A DNA stretch of 64,000 nucleotides from the NCBI GenBank assembly GCA_944989445.1, contig CALYLW010000135.1, positions 545,217 to 609,216 of the forward strand. The letters run 5' to 3'. Made by a program: the position numbers and the translations under genes. Below, piece by piece: positions 1 to 10,810 of this stretch. This stretch comes from Ampullaceana balthica (Eukaryota; Mollusca; Gastropoda; Lymnaeidae). Under the pieces are notes generated by a model. That model ran no database searches. It worked only from the letters and a program-made list of their open reading frames with translations, and had not been told where the DNA came from. Every line of letters begins with the position of its first letter. Position 1 is the stretch's first letter.

Positions 1-86
1 AAGTATATGTCACTACAACTTAAAGCACCTGTCACTACAACTTAAAGTACCTGTCACTACCACTTAAAGTACCTGTCACTATCACA
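1..86. repeat. 22-bp minisatellite at left edge
   Basis: About four copies of a 22-bp unit containing CACTACAACTTAAAGTACC run in from the window edge and stop about 15 bp before the splice acceptor of the receptor exon. The array is cut by the window, so its full size is unknown. It lies in what would be the upstream intron. Confidence 0.85.
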
Positions 87-102
87 ATTTATTATCCTAC
101 AG

Positions 103-226
103 GTACTACGCTATCCGACATCCCATGAGAGCCAAATACGTGTGTACTGCAGGTCGGGCCTGGCGAGTCACGTGCATTCTCTGGACACTGTCCATCGTTT
201 TGGCCCTGCCCATTATATTTCAGAGG
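103..226 (+). CDS. Exon of a rhodopsin-class neuropeptide GPCR (end of TM3, ICL2, TM4)
   Basis: A single internal exon. An acceptor (ATTATCCTACAG, ending at 102) precedes it and a GT donor (AGG|GTCAGT, GT at 227-228) follows. Read in frame from 104 it gives YYAIRHPMRAKYVCT, then a hydrophobic stretch with a central Trp (CILWTLSIVLALPIIF). The first base completes a split codon that would supply the Arg of an E/DRY motif (phase 2 intron), as expected directly before YYAI. The second loop with H-P-M/L, the basic residues and the TM4 Trp are hallmarks of class A receptors. The RAKYVCTxxRA string reminds me of thyrotropin-releasing-hormone and ecdysis-triggering-hormone receptors; that subfamily call is from memory and tentative. 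The product would sit in the plasma membrane and couple to G proteins. The exon holds 41 full codons and ends in phase 0. Other exons must lie outside the window or be hidden in it; I found none. An ATG at 125 lies inside the exon and is not taken as a start. Confidence 0.62.
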
Positions 227-370
227 GTCAGTACTTTTTTAATTCTAACTTTTATTTGTACACCAGTCACATTGTTAGTGGGGTTGAAAGGAAGTGATGT
301 TTTAGTGAAACAGTAATTCCTCACTACTTTGCGGTTAACTTTTTGCGAATTCACTGCATCGCGGATCGCA

Positions 371-1203
371 GTTGATATTGATGTAGTGGGATAGAATGGA
401 ACTAAAGATGATATTGATGTAATGGGATAGAATGGAACTTAAGTTGATATTGATGTAATGGGATAGAATGGAACTAAAGTTGATATTGATGTAGTGGGAT
501 AGAATGCAACTAAAGTTGATATTGATGTAATGGGATAGAATGGAACTAAAGTTGATATTGATGTTATGGGATAGAATGGAACTAAAGTTGATATTGATTT
601 AATGGGATAGAATGGAACTAAAGTTTATATTGATGTAGTGGGATAGAATGGAACTAAAGTTGATATTGATGTAGTGGGATAGAATGGAACTAAAGTTGAT
701 ATTGATGTAGTGGGATAGAATGGAACTAAAGTTGATATTGATGTAATGGGATAGAATGGAACTAAAGTTGATATTGATGTAATGGGATAGAATGGAACTA
801 AAGTTGATATTGATGTAATGGGATAGAATGGAACTAAAGTTGATATTGATGTAATGGGATAGAATGGAACTAAAGTTGATATTGATGTAGTGGGATAGAA
901 TGGAACTAAAGTTGATATTGATGTAGTGGGATAGAATGGAACTAAAGTTGATATTGATGTAGTGGGATAGAATGGAACTAAAGATGATATTGATGTAATG
1001 GGATAGAATGGAACTAAAGTTGATATTGATGTAATGGGATAGAATGGAACTAAAGTTGATATTGATTTAGTGGGATAGAATGGAACTAAAGTTGATATTG
1101 ATGTAATGGGATAGAATGGAACTAAAGTTGATATTGATGTAGTGGGATAGAATGGAACTAAAGTTGATATTGATGTAGTGGGATAGAATGGAACTAAAGT
1201 TGA
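371..1203. repeat. 36-bp minisatellite, ~23 copies
   Basis: The unit starts GTTGATATTGATGTAATGGG and recurs every 36 bp, with point variants (GTAGTGGG/GTAATGGG, AAGATGAT/AAGTTGAT) but almost no length change. Because 36 is a multiple of three, the minus strand stays open for 217 codons with a 12-residue repeat (STLVPFYPTTSI). I regard that frame as a by-product. The array begins 145 bp after the receptor exon, so it would lie in its downstream intron. Confidence 0.95.
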
Positions 1204-1760
1204 AAGGGAAGCACAATTTGTTCTTTGGTATATGGAATAGACTTTCAATTTAAATATAAAGTGCTTAATTTTTAACATTAGACAAAACCTGTTTGTGTGA
1301 AATGTTGAAATAATTTAATGTTTTTGTTAAAAATAGATTAGTCGAACACTTTAAATACGTTGTTTTCAAAAACCACCCTCCTGTCCCCAAACAAAGCCAG
1401 GATTAAATTGGCCATTACGTAGCTCAAGGTATCCACCAACAGACCTGTAGTAAGTTTGAAATCTGACCGCTGGCCATCGAACCAATCTCATGCTAATCCT
1501 TTAAGACTCCTCCACTCTTCCCTCTCTACTCCATCCCTGCCCTCACTGCCAAAGTATCTGTTCCATTTTGTTCATCCAAAAAGCCTGGCTTGTTAAGTAC
1601 GTCCCCTGTTCGCCTGGAGACATTAACGTTCATAAGACTGGCGGTACCAGACTTAATTAGCTTAGCCTCGGCGTGACAACGCCGTGACAACGCGGGACTA
1701 TACAGTTCGGACAAAGTTAAGAACAACAGCAAAAAATAAACATTTTACAAAGGACACACT
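1204..1760. other. Unique spacer, no gene recognised
   Basis: AT-rich up to about 1370, then of mixed composition. Short open frames occur on both strands, but none shows a recognisable domain, splice context or codon pattern. Confidence 0.6.
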
Positions 1761-2086
1761 CAACAATTTAACATTGACTCGTCCAACAATTTAACAATGA
1801 CTCGTCCAACAATTTAACAATGACTCGTCCAACAATTTAACAATGACTCGTCCAACAATTTAACAATGACTCACTCGTCCAACAATTTAACAATGACTCA
1901 CTCGTCCAACAATTTAACAATAACTCGTCCAACAATTTAACAATGACTCGTCCAACAATTTAACAATGACTCGTCCAACAATTTAACAATGACTCGTCCA
2001 ACAATTTAACAATGACTCACTCGTCCAACAATTTAACAATGACTCGTCCAACAATTTAACAATGTCTCGTCCAACAATTTAGCAAA
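1761..2086. repeat. 23/27-bp minisatellite, ~14 copies
   Basis: The unit is CAACAATTTAACAATGACTC plus GTC (23 bp). At least three copies are 27 bp because ACTC is duplicated (GACTCACTCGTC), a slippage variant. The last copy decays into AGCAAAGACA. Confidence 0.93.
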
Positions 2087-2213
2087 GACAAAAGCAGCTA
2101 TTTAAAGACAACAGATATAAATCGCCATATAAATATTTAACAGCAATACATACCGATATTTGACAACAGAAACTATCTCTCTGTCAGTTATTGAAAGATG
2201 TCATTTCTAGTTT

Positions 2214-2586
2214 CAATTTCATCCAATTCTACAGCCCACAATAGCTATTTGGATTTAAAAAATTAGATATTTATGTCACACATCAACAATTTCATCCAAT
2301 TCTACAGCCCACAATAGCTATTTGGATTTAACAAATTAGATATTTATGTCACACATCAACAATTTCATCCAATTCTACAGCCCACAATAGCTATTTGGAT
2401 TTAACAAATTAGATATTTATGTCACACATCAACAATTTCATCCAATTCTACAGCCCACAATAGCTATTTAGATTTAACAAATTAGATATTTATGTCACAC
2501 ATCAACAATTTCATCCAATTCTACAGCCCACAATAGCTATTTGGATTTAACAAATTAGATATTTATGTCACACATCAACAATTTCA
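2214..2586. repeat. 73-bp tandem repeat, ~5 copies
   Basis: Units starting ATCCAATTCTACAGCCCACA recur at 2221, 2294, 2367, 2440 and 2513, an exact 73-bp step with very few substitutions. The first copy differs most. Confidence 0.95.
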
Positions 2587-2817
2587 ATGTTACGTATTAG
2601 CCACATGCTTGTCGTAAATCAGCTGTTTCCATGTTATACTCACCAAAAGGCCTACATCAGTGGTTCTCAAAGTGTTGGTCCGAGGATCAGTGCCAGTCCG
2701 TGGACCATCCGTTGTCGGTCTGCGGAAGGTATCAAGAAAGGGTTGAAAAATAAAATTATAATTCTACATCTGCAGCCATTAATACTTGCCCTGTAGAACA
2801 TGTCATTTTTGTGGGCA

Positions 2818-2884
2818 ATAAGCACATACAATGAAACAAATAAGCACATACAATGAAACAAATAAGCACATACAATAAAACAAA
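2818..2884. repeat. 22-bp repeat, 3 copies (left block)
   Basis: Three copies of the unit AATAAGCACATACAATGAAA plus CA, the same unit as the larger block at 3131-3391. Both blocks lie inside the hAT-like element. Confidence 0.9.
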
Positions 2885-3088
2885 GGTAAATGCATAAAAT
2901 AAAAACAGGGTATTAGTAGGCCTGACAGGACGTAACACAACAGCGAACGTTTCGGCAAAGAGCCTTCTTCAACGGACAAATAGTACACAAATGAAACGAA
3001 TAAAACGAAATAATAGAAAAAACACTTAGCTGCGGTGAAATCCAAGTAGTCCAGTAAAGATACCCTGTTTTTATTTTATGCATTTACC
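2885..3088. repeat. 204-bp element with perfect 29-bp inverted termini
   Basis: Positions 2885-2913 (GGTAAATGCATAAAATAAAA...) and 3060-3088 are exact reverse complements over 29 bp. The interior holds AACGTTTCGGCAAAGAGCC, whose reverse strand gives a GCCGAAACGTT motif that I associate, from memory and without certainty, with tails of Penelope-like elements. No coding capacity was recognised. No target duplication was found at its edges. Confidence 0.75.
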
Positions 3089-3130
3089 TTTTTAAAAGCC
3101 TGATTGCAGTCTCACCCCCATTACTTTATT

Positions 3131-3391
3131 TACAATAAAACAAATAAGCACATACAATGAAACAAATAAGCACATACAATGAAACAAATAAGCACATACA
3201 ATGAAACAAATAAGCACATACAATGAAACAAATAAGCACATACAATGAAACAAATAAGCACATACAATGAAACAAATAAGCACATACAATGAAACAAATA
3301 AGCACATACAATGAAACAAATAAGCACATACAATGAAACAATTAAGCACATACAATGAAACAAATAAGCACATACAATGAAACAAATAAAA
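3131..3391. repeat. 22-bp repeat, ~12 copies (right block)
   Basis: AATAAGCACATACAATGAAA plus CA repeated with almost no variation. All three minus-strand frames are open because 22 is not a multiple of three and the unit has no stop in that orientation. The overlapping open frames here are artefacts. Confidence 0.95.
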
Positions 3392-3513
3392 TAAAATATA
3401 TTACATTTCGCTACCAAGGCAGCACAGGGAAAATAGTTCACTGGTCCCTGGTGATATGTAAAAATCCATGCCGGTCCACCACACTAAAAAGTTTGAGAAG
3501 CACTGTCCTACAT

Positions 3514-4071
3514 CACCTCCTTAATTTGGATCCCAGCTTTTACATTACATTATGATATCATGCAATGAAACTTGGCAACATTAAGTTTATTTCTCTATAC
3601 ATTAACGACATTCCTATTTGTCGAGTGTTTTATAAATACCTTACTGGGTGCACTGGGAATTTCACGGTCTCTTATTGATACAGTGAATTGAGCCCAGAGG
3701 GAAGCATGTATATTTCAACGGTCTCATTGTCACAGTATTTCCTTGTTCTCTTGGTCATTGAATTTTTAATTGGGAAATCTGGCCGTTTGATAGGCCACAT
3801 TTGCAAATGTTGTTTTTTTTTAATCACGTGATTAAAACCGGAAATCAAATTAAACTAGTGCACGAAAATAGCAACGGTTGCTGGCGATATTGTGTTATTG
3901 ATTTGCTGTTTACCGAATGATGGGCACAGTCATAACACAGCCATAACAACAGCCATAACACATTAAGTTGCACGGGAGGCAAGAGTTAATTTGTCACAAT
4001 TAAATGAAGCACCACAAGAGGTCACAGTTGAAGGAGTTCGGTGGTAACAAAATAAAAATTGACAAAGACAT
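3514..4071. other. Unique spacer
   Basis: No gene seen. It contains a 20-bp palindrome (3818-3837) and a short CATAACAACAGC duplication near 3930-3960. Confidence 0.6.
3818..3837. other. 20-bp perfect palindrome with central TCACGTGA
   Basis: TTTTAATCACGTGATTAAAA is fully self-complementary and centred on an E-box of the TCACGTGA type bound by bHLH-zip factors such as USF or TFE in animals. No promoter or gene was found beside it, so a function is not claimed. Confidence 0.5.
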
Positions 4072-4987
4072 TGTCAGAACCTGTTGCAGATTTAAGACAT
4101 TCGGCTTGTCACAACCTGTTGCAGATTTAAGACATTCGGCTTGTCAGAACCTGTTGCAGATTTAAGACATTCGGCTTGTCATAACCTGTTGCAGATTTAA
4201 GACATTCGGCTTGTCATAACCTGTTGCAGATTTAAGACATTCGGCTTGCCATAACCTGTTGCAGATTTAAGACATTCGGCTTGTCACAACCTGTTGCAGA
4301 TTTAAGACATTCGGCTTGTCACAACTTGTTGCAGATTTAAGACATTCGGCTTGTCATAACCTGTTGCAGATTTAAGACATTCGGCTTGTCACAACATGTT
4401 GCAGATTTAAGACATTCGGCTTGTCATAACCTGTTGCAGATTTAAGACATTCGGCTTGTCACAACATGTTGCAGATTTAAGACATTCGGCTTGTCACAAC
4501 CTGTTGCAGATTTAAGACATTCGGCTTGTCATAACCTGTTGCAGATTTAAGACATTCGGCTTGTCACAACATGTTGCAGATTTAAGACATTCGGCTTGTC
4601 ATAACCTGTTGCAGATTTAAGACATTCGGCTTGTCACAACATGTTGCAGATTTAAGACATTCGGCTTGTCATAACATGTTGCAGATTTAAGACATTCGGC
4701 TTGTCACAACATGTTGCAGATTTAAGACATTCGGCTTGTCACAACATTTTGCAGATTTAAGACATTCGGCTTGTCATAACCTGTTGCAGATTTAAGACAT
4801 TCGGCTTGTCATAACATGTTGCAGATTTAAGACATTCGGCTTGTCATAACCTGTTGCAGATTTAAGACATTCGGCTTGTCATAACCTGTTGCAGATTTAA
4901 GACATTCGGCTTGTCACAACATGTTGCAGATTTAAGACATTCGGCTTGTCATAACCTGTTGCAGATTTAAGACATTCGGCTTGTCAT
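4072..4987. repeat. 35-bp minisatellite, ~26 copies
   Basis: The unit starts GACATTCGGCTTGTCATAAC and then CTGTTGCAGATTTAA. Variation is concentrated in one spot (CATAACCTG / CACAACATG / CAGAACCTG), and the two main types alternate along the array, suggesting a two-unit higher-order step in places. Confidence 0.95.
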
Positions 4988-5033
4988 ATTTGTTAATCAG
5001 AAAGTTTCTTGTATAACCAGTCTGAATAGACGT

Positions 5034-5416
5034 GAACAGGAAATAGTGCAACCAGTCGACACTACCAACAGGAAATAGTGCAACCAGTCGACACTACCAA
5101 CAGGAAATAGTGCAACCAGTCGACACTACCAACAGGAAATAGTGCAACCAGTCGACACTACCAACAGGAAATAGTGCAACCAGTCGACACTACCAACAGG
5201 AAATAGTGCAACCAGTCGACACTACCAACAGGAAATAGTGCAACCAGTCGACACTACCAACAGGAAATAGTGCAACCAGTCGACACTACCAACAGGAAAT
5301 AGTGCAACCAGTCGACACTACCATCAGGAAATAGTGCAACCAGTCGACACTACCAACAGGAAATAGTGCAACCAGTCGACACTACCAACAGGAAATAGTG
5401 CAACCAGTCGACACTT
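5034..5416. repeat. 32-bp minisatellite, ~12 copies
   Basis: The unit starts AACAGGAAATAGTGCAACCA and then GTCGACACTACC. Copies are nearly identical; one has CATCAGG for CAACAGG. Each copy carries a GTCGAC site. Confidence 0.95.
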
Positions 5417-6103
5417 CCATTTTTCAGTGTTTACTATCTCTAGATCAGTCTGTCATGTAGTAAATGCAACAATTGCGATGCCCTTTTCTTACAACCTTTT
5501 GAACTAACATCTCGGAGTTTTCTTGCAATTTCTGATCGATCTCGTAGTTGTTGTTCCAATTGTTATATATTTAACCATTTTAGAGCCATTTTTTTAACAT
5601 TACATACATACTATGTATGCAGAAGATTATTGCGTCCTACTCGTATCCGCATTTGATTTTTCTCTTAGTTGTTATGCCAATAGCCATAAATATAACTATT
5701 CTTTTAGTTATTTCGCAGTTGTTGGGCTAATAACAATACATCTAATTATTTTAAAAGCTATTTTGGTTTTTGCCAATTTGTGATTCTTAACTGTAACTTT
5801 TGATACTTCCTTTCTCTTTTACTATCCTGTAACTTTTGATACTTACTTTCTCTATTTACTATCCTGTATTTTTGTAAAGTACGTGTGTCCATCGGTGTGT
5901 CCATCGGTGTGTCCATCGGTCTTCTTTTCATTTCTGTTTTCAATCTCTTCTTAATTATTTTTATTTTTTCCAAGGTTTAGTCTGTAATGTATAATGTAAA
6001 TATAATTTAAATACTTTTATATATTTTACCTTAACAGTAAACAAAGTATCTGTACTTTTGGAAAAAAGTTTTAAAAAAATATATATATAAATGTAAAAGA
6101 ACT
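5417..6103. other. AT-rich unique spacer
   Basis: No gene recognised. A 12-bp motif GTGTCCATCGGT is repeated three times near 5885-5920, and T- and A-rich runs follow up to 6090. Confidence 0.6.
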
Positions 6104-6355
6104 GCCAAGACATCAGCCCATACAATCTGTGTGCTGCACATATTATGTGATATAATTTATATGTACAAGAAATGTCTAGATTGCCGACTTCAGCCCATAC
6201 AATCTGTTTGCTGCACATATTATGTGATATAAATTATATGTACAAGAAATGTCTAGATTGCCTACTTCAGCCCATACAATCTGTGTGCTGCACATATTAT
6301 GTGATATAAATTATATGTACAAGAAATGTCTAGATTGCCGACTTCAGCCCAGAAA
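6104..6355. repeat. 77-bp tandem repeat, ~3.2 copies
   Basis: CAGCCCATACAATCTGTGTG recurs at 6114, 6191, 6268 and 6345, an exact 77-bp step. The fourth copy diverges after CAGCCCA. The unit contains a dyad around ATATAAATTATAT. Confidence 0.93.
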
Positions 6356-6985
6356 ATCTCATGTGCATGGAAAGCCATCCATAAGGAGGGGCAGTAATCA
6401 AGGCTCAAGTCCCTTGACGCCGTGCTGTGAAGATGAATCAAGGGCAGGCCGTACTCGATACGTGATCGAAGTTTTCAATGCCGGTAATCGACACAGAATT
6501 ATTTATTGTTCACACTTAGCACATAAAATAAAAATATGGCCGATTTATGTTGACTCACATATTTGTTGATGTGTGACTGACTACCTGTAAACAAAGCCCG
6601 AAATAAAAATAGATTCTCATGTTATTTAAACAATGACTACAGCCGGTATAGGGTGACGCTGAGTGGCGCGCAGCCCTTGTTAGCAGTTCACCAAGACAAA
6701 TCTAAAATGTCATTTTACTGGGCCGGTAAATCTGGTCCGACTTCACACCAGCTAGAGTGGGGGAGGGGGTGGGAGACGGGAGAGTCGGGTTGGTATAGGA
6801 CTAAGCTGTGTCTTCAGGCGACTGTTTTTATCGATATGGTATTACACAATTGAAAAATAAAATCAATAAAATAAAGTTACCGGCTATTAACGCAAAATGG
6901 AAATTTTCTAGAATCGACTATGTTTAATGTAGCCGTAGACTTTTATTTAAACCACGTGACGAACTACTACTACGCCATTGGAAGA
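6356..6985. other. Unique spacer
   Basis: Mixed composition and more GC-rich than its surroundings around 6640-6800. Short open frames (for example 6653-6853) show no domain I recognise. Confidence 0.55.
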
Positions 6986-7330
6986 TGACATGTTAGCCTT
7001 CTACGGGATTAGAAAAATGACATCTTACAACGGGATTAGAAAATGACATCTTAAAACGGGATTAGAAAATGACATCTTACAACGGGATAAGAAAATGACA
7101 TCTTACAACGGGATAAGAAAACGATATCTTACAACGAGATTAGAGAATGACATCTTACAAGTGGATTACACATGACATCTTACAACGGCATTAGAAGATG
7201 ACAGCTTGCAACGAGATTAGAAAATGACATCTTACAATGAGATTAGAAAATGTCATCTAGCAACGATATTAAAAAATGATGTCTTACAACGGGATTAGAA
7301 AATGATATCTCAAAATGTGATTGAAAAAAA
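6986..7330. repeat. Degenerate ~26-bp minisatellite, ~13 copies
   Basis: GACATCTTACAACGGGATTA plus GAAAAT is repeated with many substitutions and small indels (AACGAGAT, AGTGGAT, ACGGCAT). It looks older than the neighbouring clean arrays. Confidence 0.85.
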
Positions 7331-7637
7331 AACCTTTACCCTCGTGATTAAAAAAAGACATTTCGCAAACCTCACCTACTATACAGGGACGATTTGATGA
7401 AGTGTTTACATTATACTAATAGAATCTGCAACATTTTGTTAGAGTTGTTAGCACAGATAATTGTCCATTGTTACAACTGATCGTAGTTTGTCTATGCTGT
7501 TAACCCTGTTCCCTGGAACTAACCGACCATTTAGATGAGTTATGTGTAGATCGGTTTCAAAGGGAAAAAAAGGTAATGACATCTTACGTCCATATTTAAC
7601 GTGTTAAATTAACACAATGATACAACAATAAATGAAA
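7331..7637. other. AT-rich unique spacer
   Basis: No gene or clear regulatory pattern. An isolated AATGACATCTTACGTC near 7576 looks like a stray copy of the preceding repeat. Confidence 0.5.
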
Positions 7638-7820
7638 TTAACCTGTAGTTCTGTTAGGTACCACATATCATGTATTAACCTGTAGTTCTGTTAGGTACCA
7701 CATATCATGTATTAACCTGTAGTTCAGTTAGGTACCACATATCATGTATTAACCTGTAGTTCTGTTAGGTACCACATATCATGTATTAACCTGTAGTTCT
7801 TTTAGGTACCACATATCCTG
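7638..7820. repeat. 37-bp tandem repeat, 5 copies
   Basis: The unit starts ACCTGTAGTTCTGTTAGGTA with an exact 37-bp step (7641, 7678 and so on). Only single-base differences (TTCAG, TTCTT) are seen. Confidence 0.95.
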
Positions 7821-9077
7821 TTAACTTATTACTCCAATAAGTAATCTGGAGAAATGAGAGATGTGAAGCAATTTTTAACATGTTGTAAGAAATAATTGTA
7901 AATATATATAAATATATCTTGTTTCAAAACTCATATTGAAAAAAAAAGAAAGAAAGAAAGAAGAAGAAAAAACCCACCATTTGCCCTAATGAAAAGGAAC
8001 AAAAAAAACTACTATGGAAATTATTTTATGAATTATTCAAGGAAAGATAATGCATATTAAAATAAAAATTAAAATCATTTAAAAAATAAAATAATTGGAA
8101 CATCTATGTGTTGCTTCTAAAATCAACTTAAAATGGTTTGGCTGCGGTGAGGGCTCTAAAGCACAATTATATCTTTCTTGCCTTGTGCATTTTGACACAT
8201 CAGAAATATGTGCTTCTTCTTTTTCTTTATAATGTGTCTTTATTCAAATATTACTTAAAAAATTGAAGTTGATATCCGATCTAATCTCCAAACTTTCAAA
8301 TCTGAAGCTATCACATCGATAAGGTTGATCGTGTCACCCCAGTTTCACACTATCCTGCGTTCGTTGTCTTCGCACCACACCGTTTTTTTATCGTGCTGTT
8401 AAGTTTAACATGGTCTGGTTCGCACTTCCACGCTTTTTATACTGGGGAAGAGTTAACCATTGCTCGCTCTAGACCACGTGATGGTCTTGGCGGGCTTATT
8501 AAAGGACACCATGGGAACACGAGGGCTTTAAAACATCCGATGAGGGCAGCAACTCATGGCATTCAAATCGATGCCGAGTAGTGGCCCCTGGCTTAGTTGA
8601 CTGTCCTCTTTTGATGAGTTTTTCCCAACAGTGGCGCAATTTTTTAAGGACCTCTTGGCCAGGAGGCACACGTAATGCTTGGTTTCTCCACATCATCTGG
8701 ACCAATAGATTTGGTGCTGGACGTTTGACAAATGTATAGAGCTTTAGTTTTGATATGTTTGGATCTGTCCTAGAAATCTACACAAACATGTACATTTATG
8801 CAGTTATTTCTTTTTCTTTTTATTTATTATTATATTTTGTTTTTTGGTGGGGTTAATTATTATTATTTTTTTAAAAATTCCTTTAAACTTAAATGTATAC
8901 TATAAGTTTTCAAATAAAAAATCAATTATAGTCAATCGCTATGTATAAAATAAACACATAATTACAAAATAGTCGTTTTGTTTAAACACCGAACATAGTT
9001 ATAGTTATATGCAACGATTGTTCAATGGATGGAAATGACTAAGGAAACTCTTGTGTGCTGTGAGTTTGATCATCTAT
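7821..9077. other. AT-rich unique spacer
   Basis: Contains a purine run (GAAAGAAAGAAAG near 7945), poly-T stretches near 8830-8870 and a somewhat GC-richer part (8380-8720) with overlapping short open frames on both strands. I recognised no domain in them and call no gene. Confidence 0.5.
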
Positions 9078-10687
9078 TTTGTAAGCTTGGCCCACCTGTA
9101 TTGTCAACTTGACCCACCTGTATTGTCAGGACCTGTATTGTGAACTTGACCCACCTGTCTGTCAACTTAACCAACCTGTATTGTCAGCTGGACCCACCTG
9201 TCTGTCAACTTGACCCACCTGTATTGTCAGCTTAACCCACCTGTATTGTCAGCTTGACCCACCTGTCTGTCAACTTGACCCACCTGTATTGTCAGCTTGA
9301 CCCACCTGTATTGTCAGCTTAACCCACATGTATTGTCAGCTTAACCCTACTGTATTTTCAGCTTAACCCACCTGTATTGTCAACTTGACCCACCTGTCTG
9401 TCAACTTAACACACATGTCTGTCAACTTAACCCACCTGTATTGTCAGCTTAACCCACCTGTATTGTCAGCTTAACCCACCTGTATTGTCAACTTAAACCA
9501 CCTGTATTGTCATCTTAACCAACCTGTATTGTCAACTTGACACACTTGTTAGTCAACTTAACCCACCTGTCTGTCAACTCAACCCACCTGTCTGTCAACT
9601 TAACCCACCTGCATTGTCAACTTGGTCCAACTGTATTGTCAACTTAACCCACCTGTATTGACAACTTAACCCACCTGTATTGTCAACTTGACCCACCCGT
9701 ATTGTCAACTTAAACCACCTGTATTGTCAACTTAACCATCCTGTATTGTCAACTTGACCCACCTGTTTTGTCAACTTAAACCACCTGTATTGTCAAATTA
9801 ACCCACCTGTATTGTCAGCTTAACCCACCTGTATTGTCAACTTAAACCACCTGTATTGTCATCTTAACCAACCTGTATTGTCAACTTGACCCACTTGTCT
9901 GTCAACTTAACACACCTGTCTGTCAACTTAACCCACCTGTATTGTCAACTTAACCCACCTGTATTGTCAACTTAACCCACCTGTATTGTCAGCTTGACCA
10001 ATCTGTATTGTCAACTTGACCCACCTGTATTGTCAACGTAACCCACCTGTATTGTCAACTTAACCCACCTGTATTGTCAACTTGGCCCACCTGTATTGTC
10101 AGCTTAATCCACCTGTATTGTCAGCTTAATCCACCTGTATTGTCAACTTGACCCACCTGTATTGTCAACGTAAACCACCTGTATTGTCCACTTAACCAAA
10201 CTATATCGTCAACTTGACCCACCTGTTTTGTCAACTTAACCCACCTGTATTGTCAACTTGACCCACCTGTATAGTCAACTTAAACCACCTGTATTGTCAT
10301 CTTAACCAACCTGTATTGTCAACTTGACCCACTGGTTTGTCAACTTAACCCACCTGTCTGTCAACTCAACCCACCTGTCTGTCAACTTAACCCACCTGTA
10401 TTGTCAACTTGGTCAAATTGTATTGTCAACTTAACCCACCTGTATTGTCAACTTGGCCCACCTGTATTGTCAGCTTAACCCAACTGTATTGTCAACTTGA
10501 CCCACCTGTATTGTCAACTTGGTCAAATTGTATTGTCAACTTAACCCACCTGTATTGTCAACTTGGTCAAATTGTATTGTCAACTTAACCCAACTGTATT
10601 GTCAACTTGGCCCACCTGTCTGTCAACTTAACCCACCTGTATTGTCAACTTAACCCACCTGTATTGTCACCTTAACCCACCTGTATA
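9078..10687. repeat. Degenerate 22-bp (and 21-bp) minisatellite, ~73 copies
   Basis: The unit is CACCTGTATTGTCAACTTAA plus CC. A second length class lacks part of TATT (CACCTGTCTGTCAACTTAACC, 21 bp). Variants AACTTAACC, AACTTGACC, AGCTTAACC and AACTTGGTC are interleaved. Blocks such as TTGGTCAAATTGTATTG recur, which suggests local higher-order duplication. Confidence 0.92.
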
Positions 10688-10810
10688 AGCCCACCAATTA
10701 ACCCTGAATATGCCCCCCCCCAACCACTACAGAGCGTCTATTTCATTATTAGATCGGTCCAAAAATGGATGGTGAAGTATAACATGGACCATAGTTGTCT
10801 CAGTCCCCAC

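Larger units (their letters stand above)
2658..3505. mobile_element. Non-autonomous hAT-like element with 8-bp target duplication
   Basis: The left end reads CAGTGGTTCTCAAAGTG. The right end, read on the other strand, is CAGTGCTTCTCAAACT, so the termini are an imperfect inverted repeat of the CAG...TTCTCAAA type known from hAT elements. The flanks are GCCTACAT (2650-2657) and TCCTACAT (3506-3513), a 7-of-8 match with the 8-bp duplication that hAT insertion makes. The inside carries no transposase. It consists of two blocks of a 22-bp repeat and a smaller inverted-repeat element (2885-3088). Confidence 0.7.

Noticed and set aside
625..1278. 217-codon minus frame with STLVPFYPTTSI repeats and an ATG in unique sequence
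   Set aside because: The unit is 36 bp, so the frame is open by arithmetic. The 26 unique codons show no signal peptide or domain, and a simple variant (TATAAAC) ends it.
3092..3441. Cys/Phe-rich minus-strand frames (FHCMCLFVSLYVLICFIVCAY) looking like membrane proteins
   Set aside because: All three frames of a 22-bp repeat are open, giving a 22-residue period. They lie inside a non-autonomous transposon.
4072..5416. CRISPR-like arrays (35- and 32-bp periods)
   Set aside because: The repeats are directly contiguous, with no unique spacers, and the context is eukaryotic.
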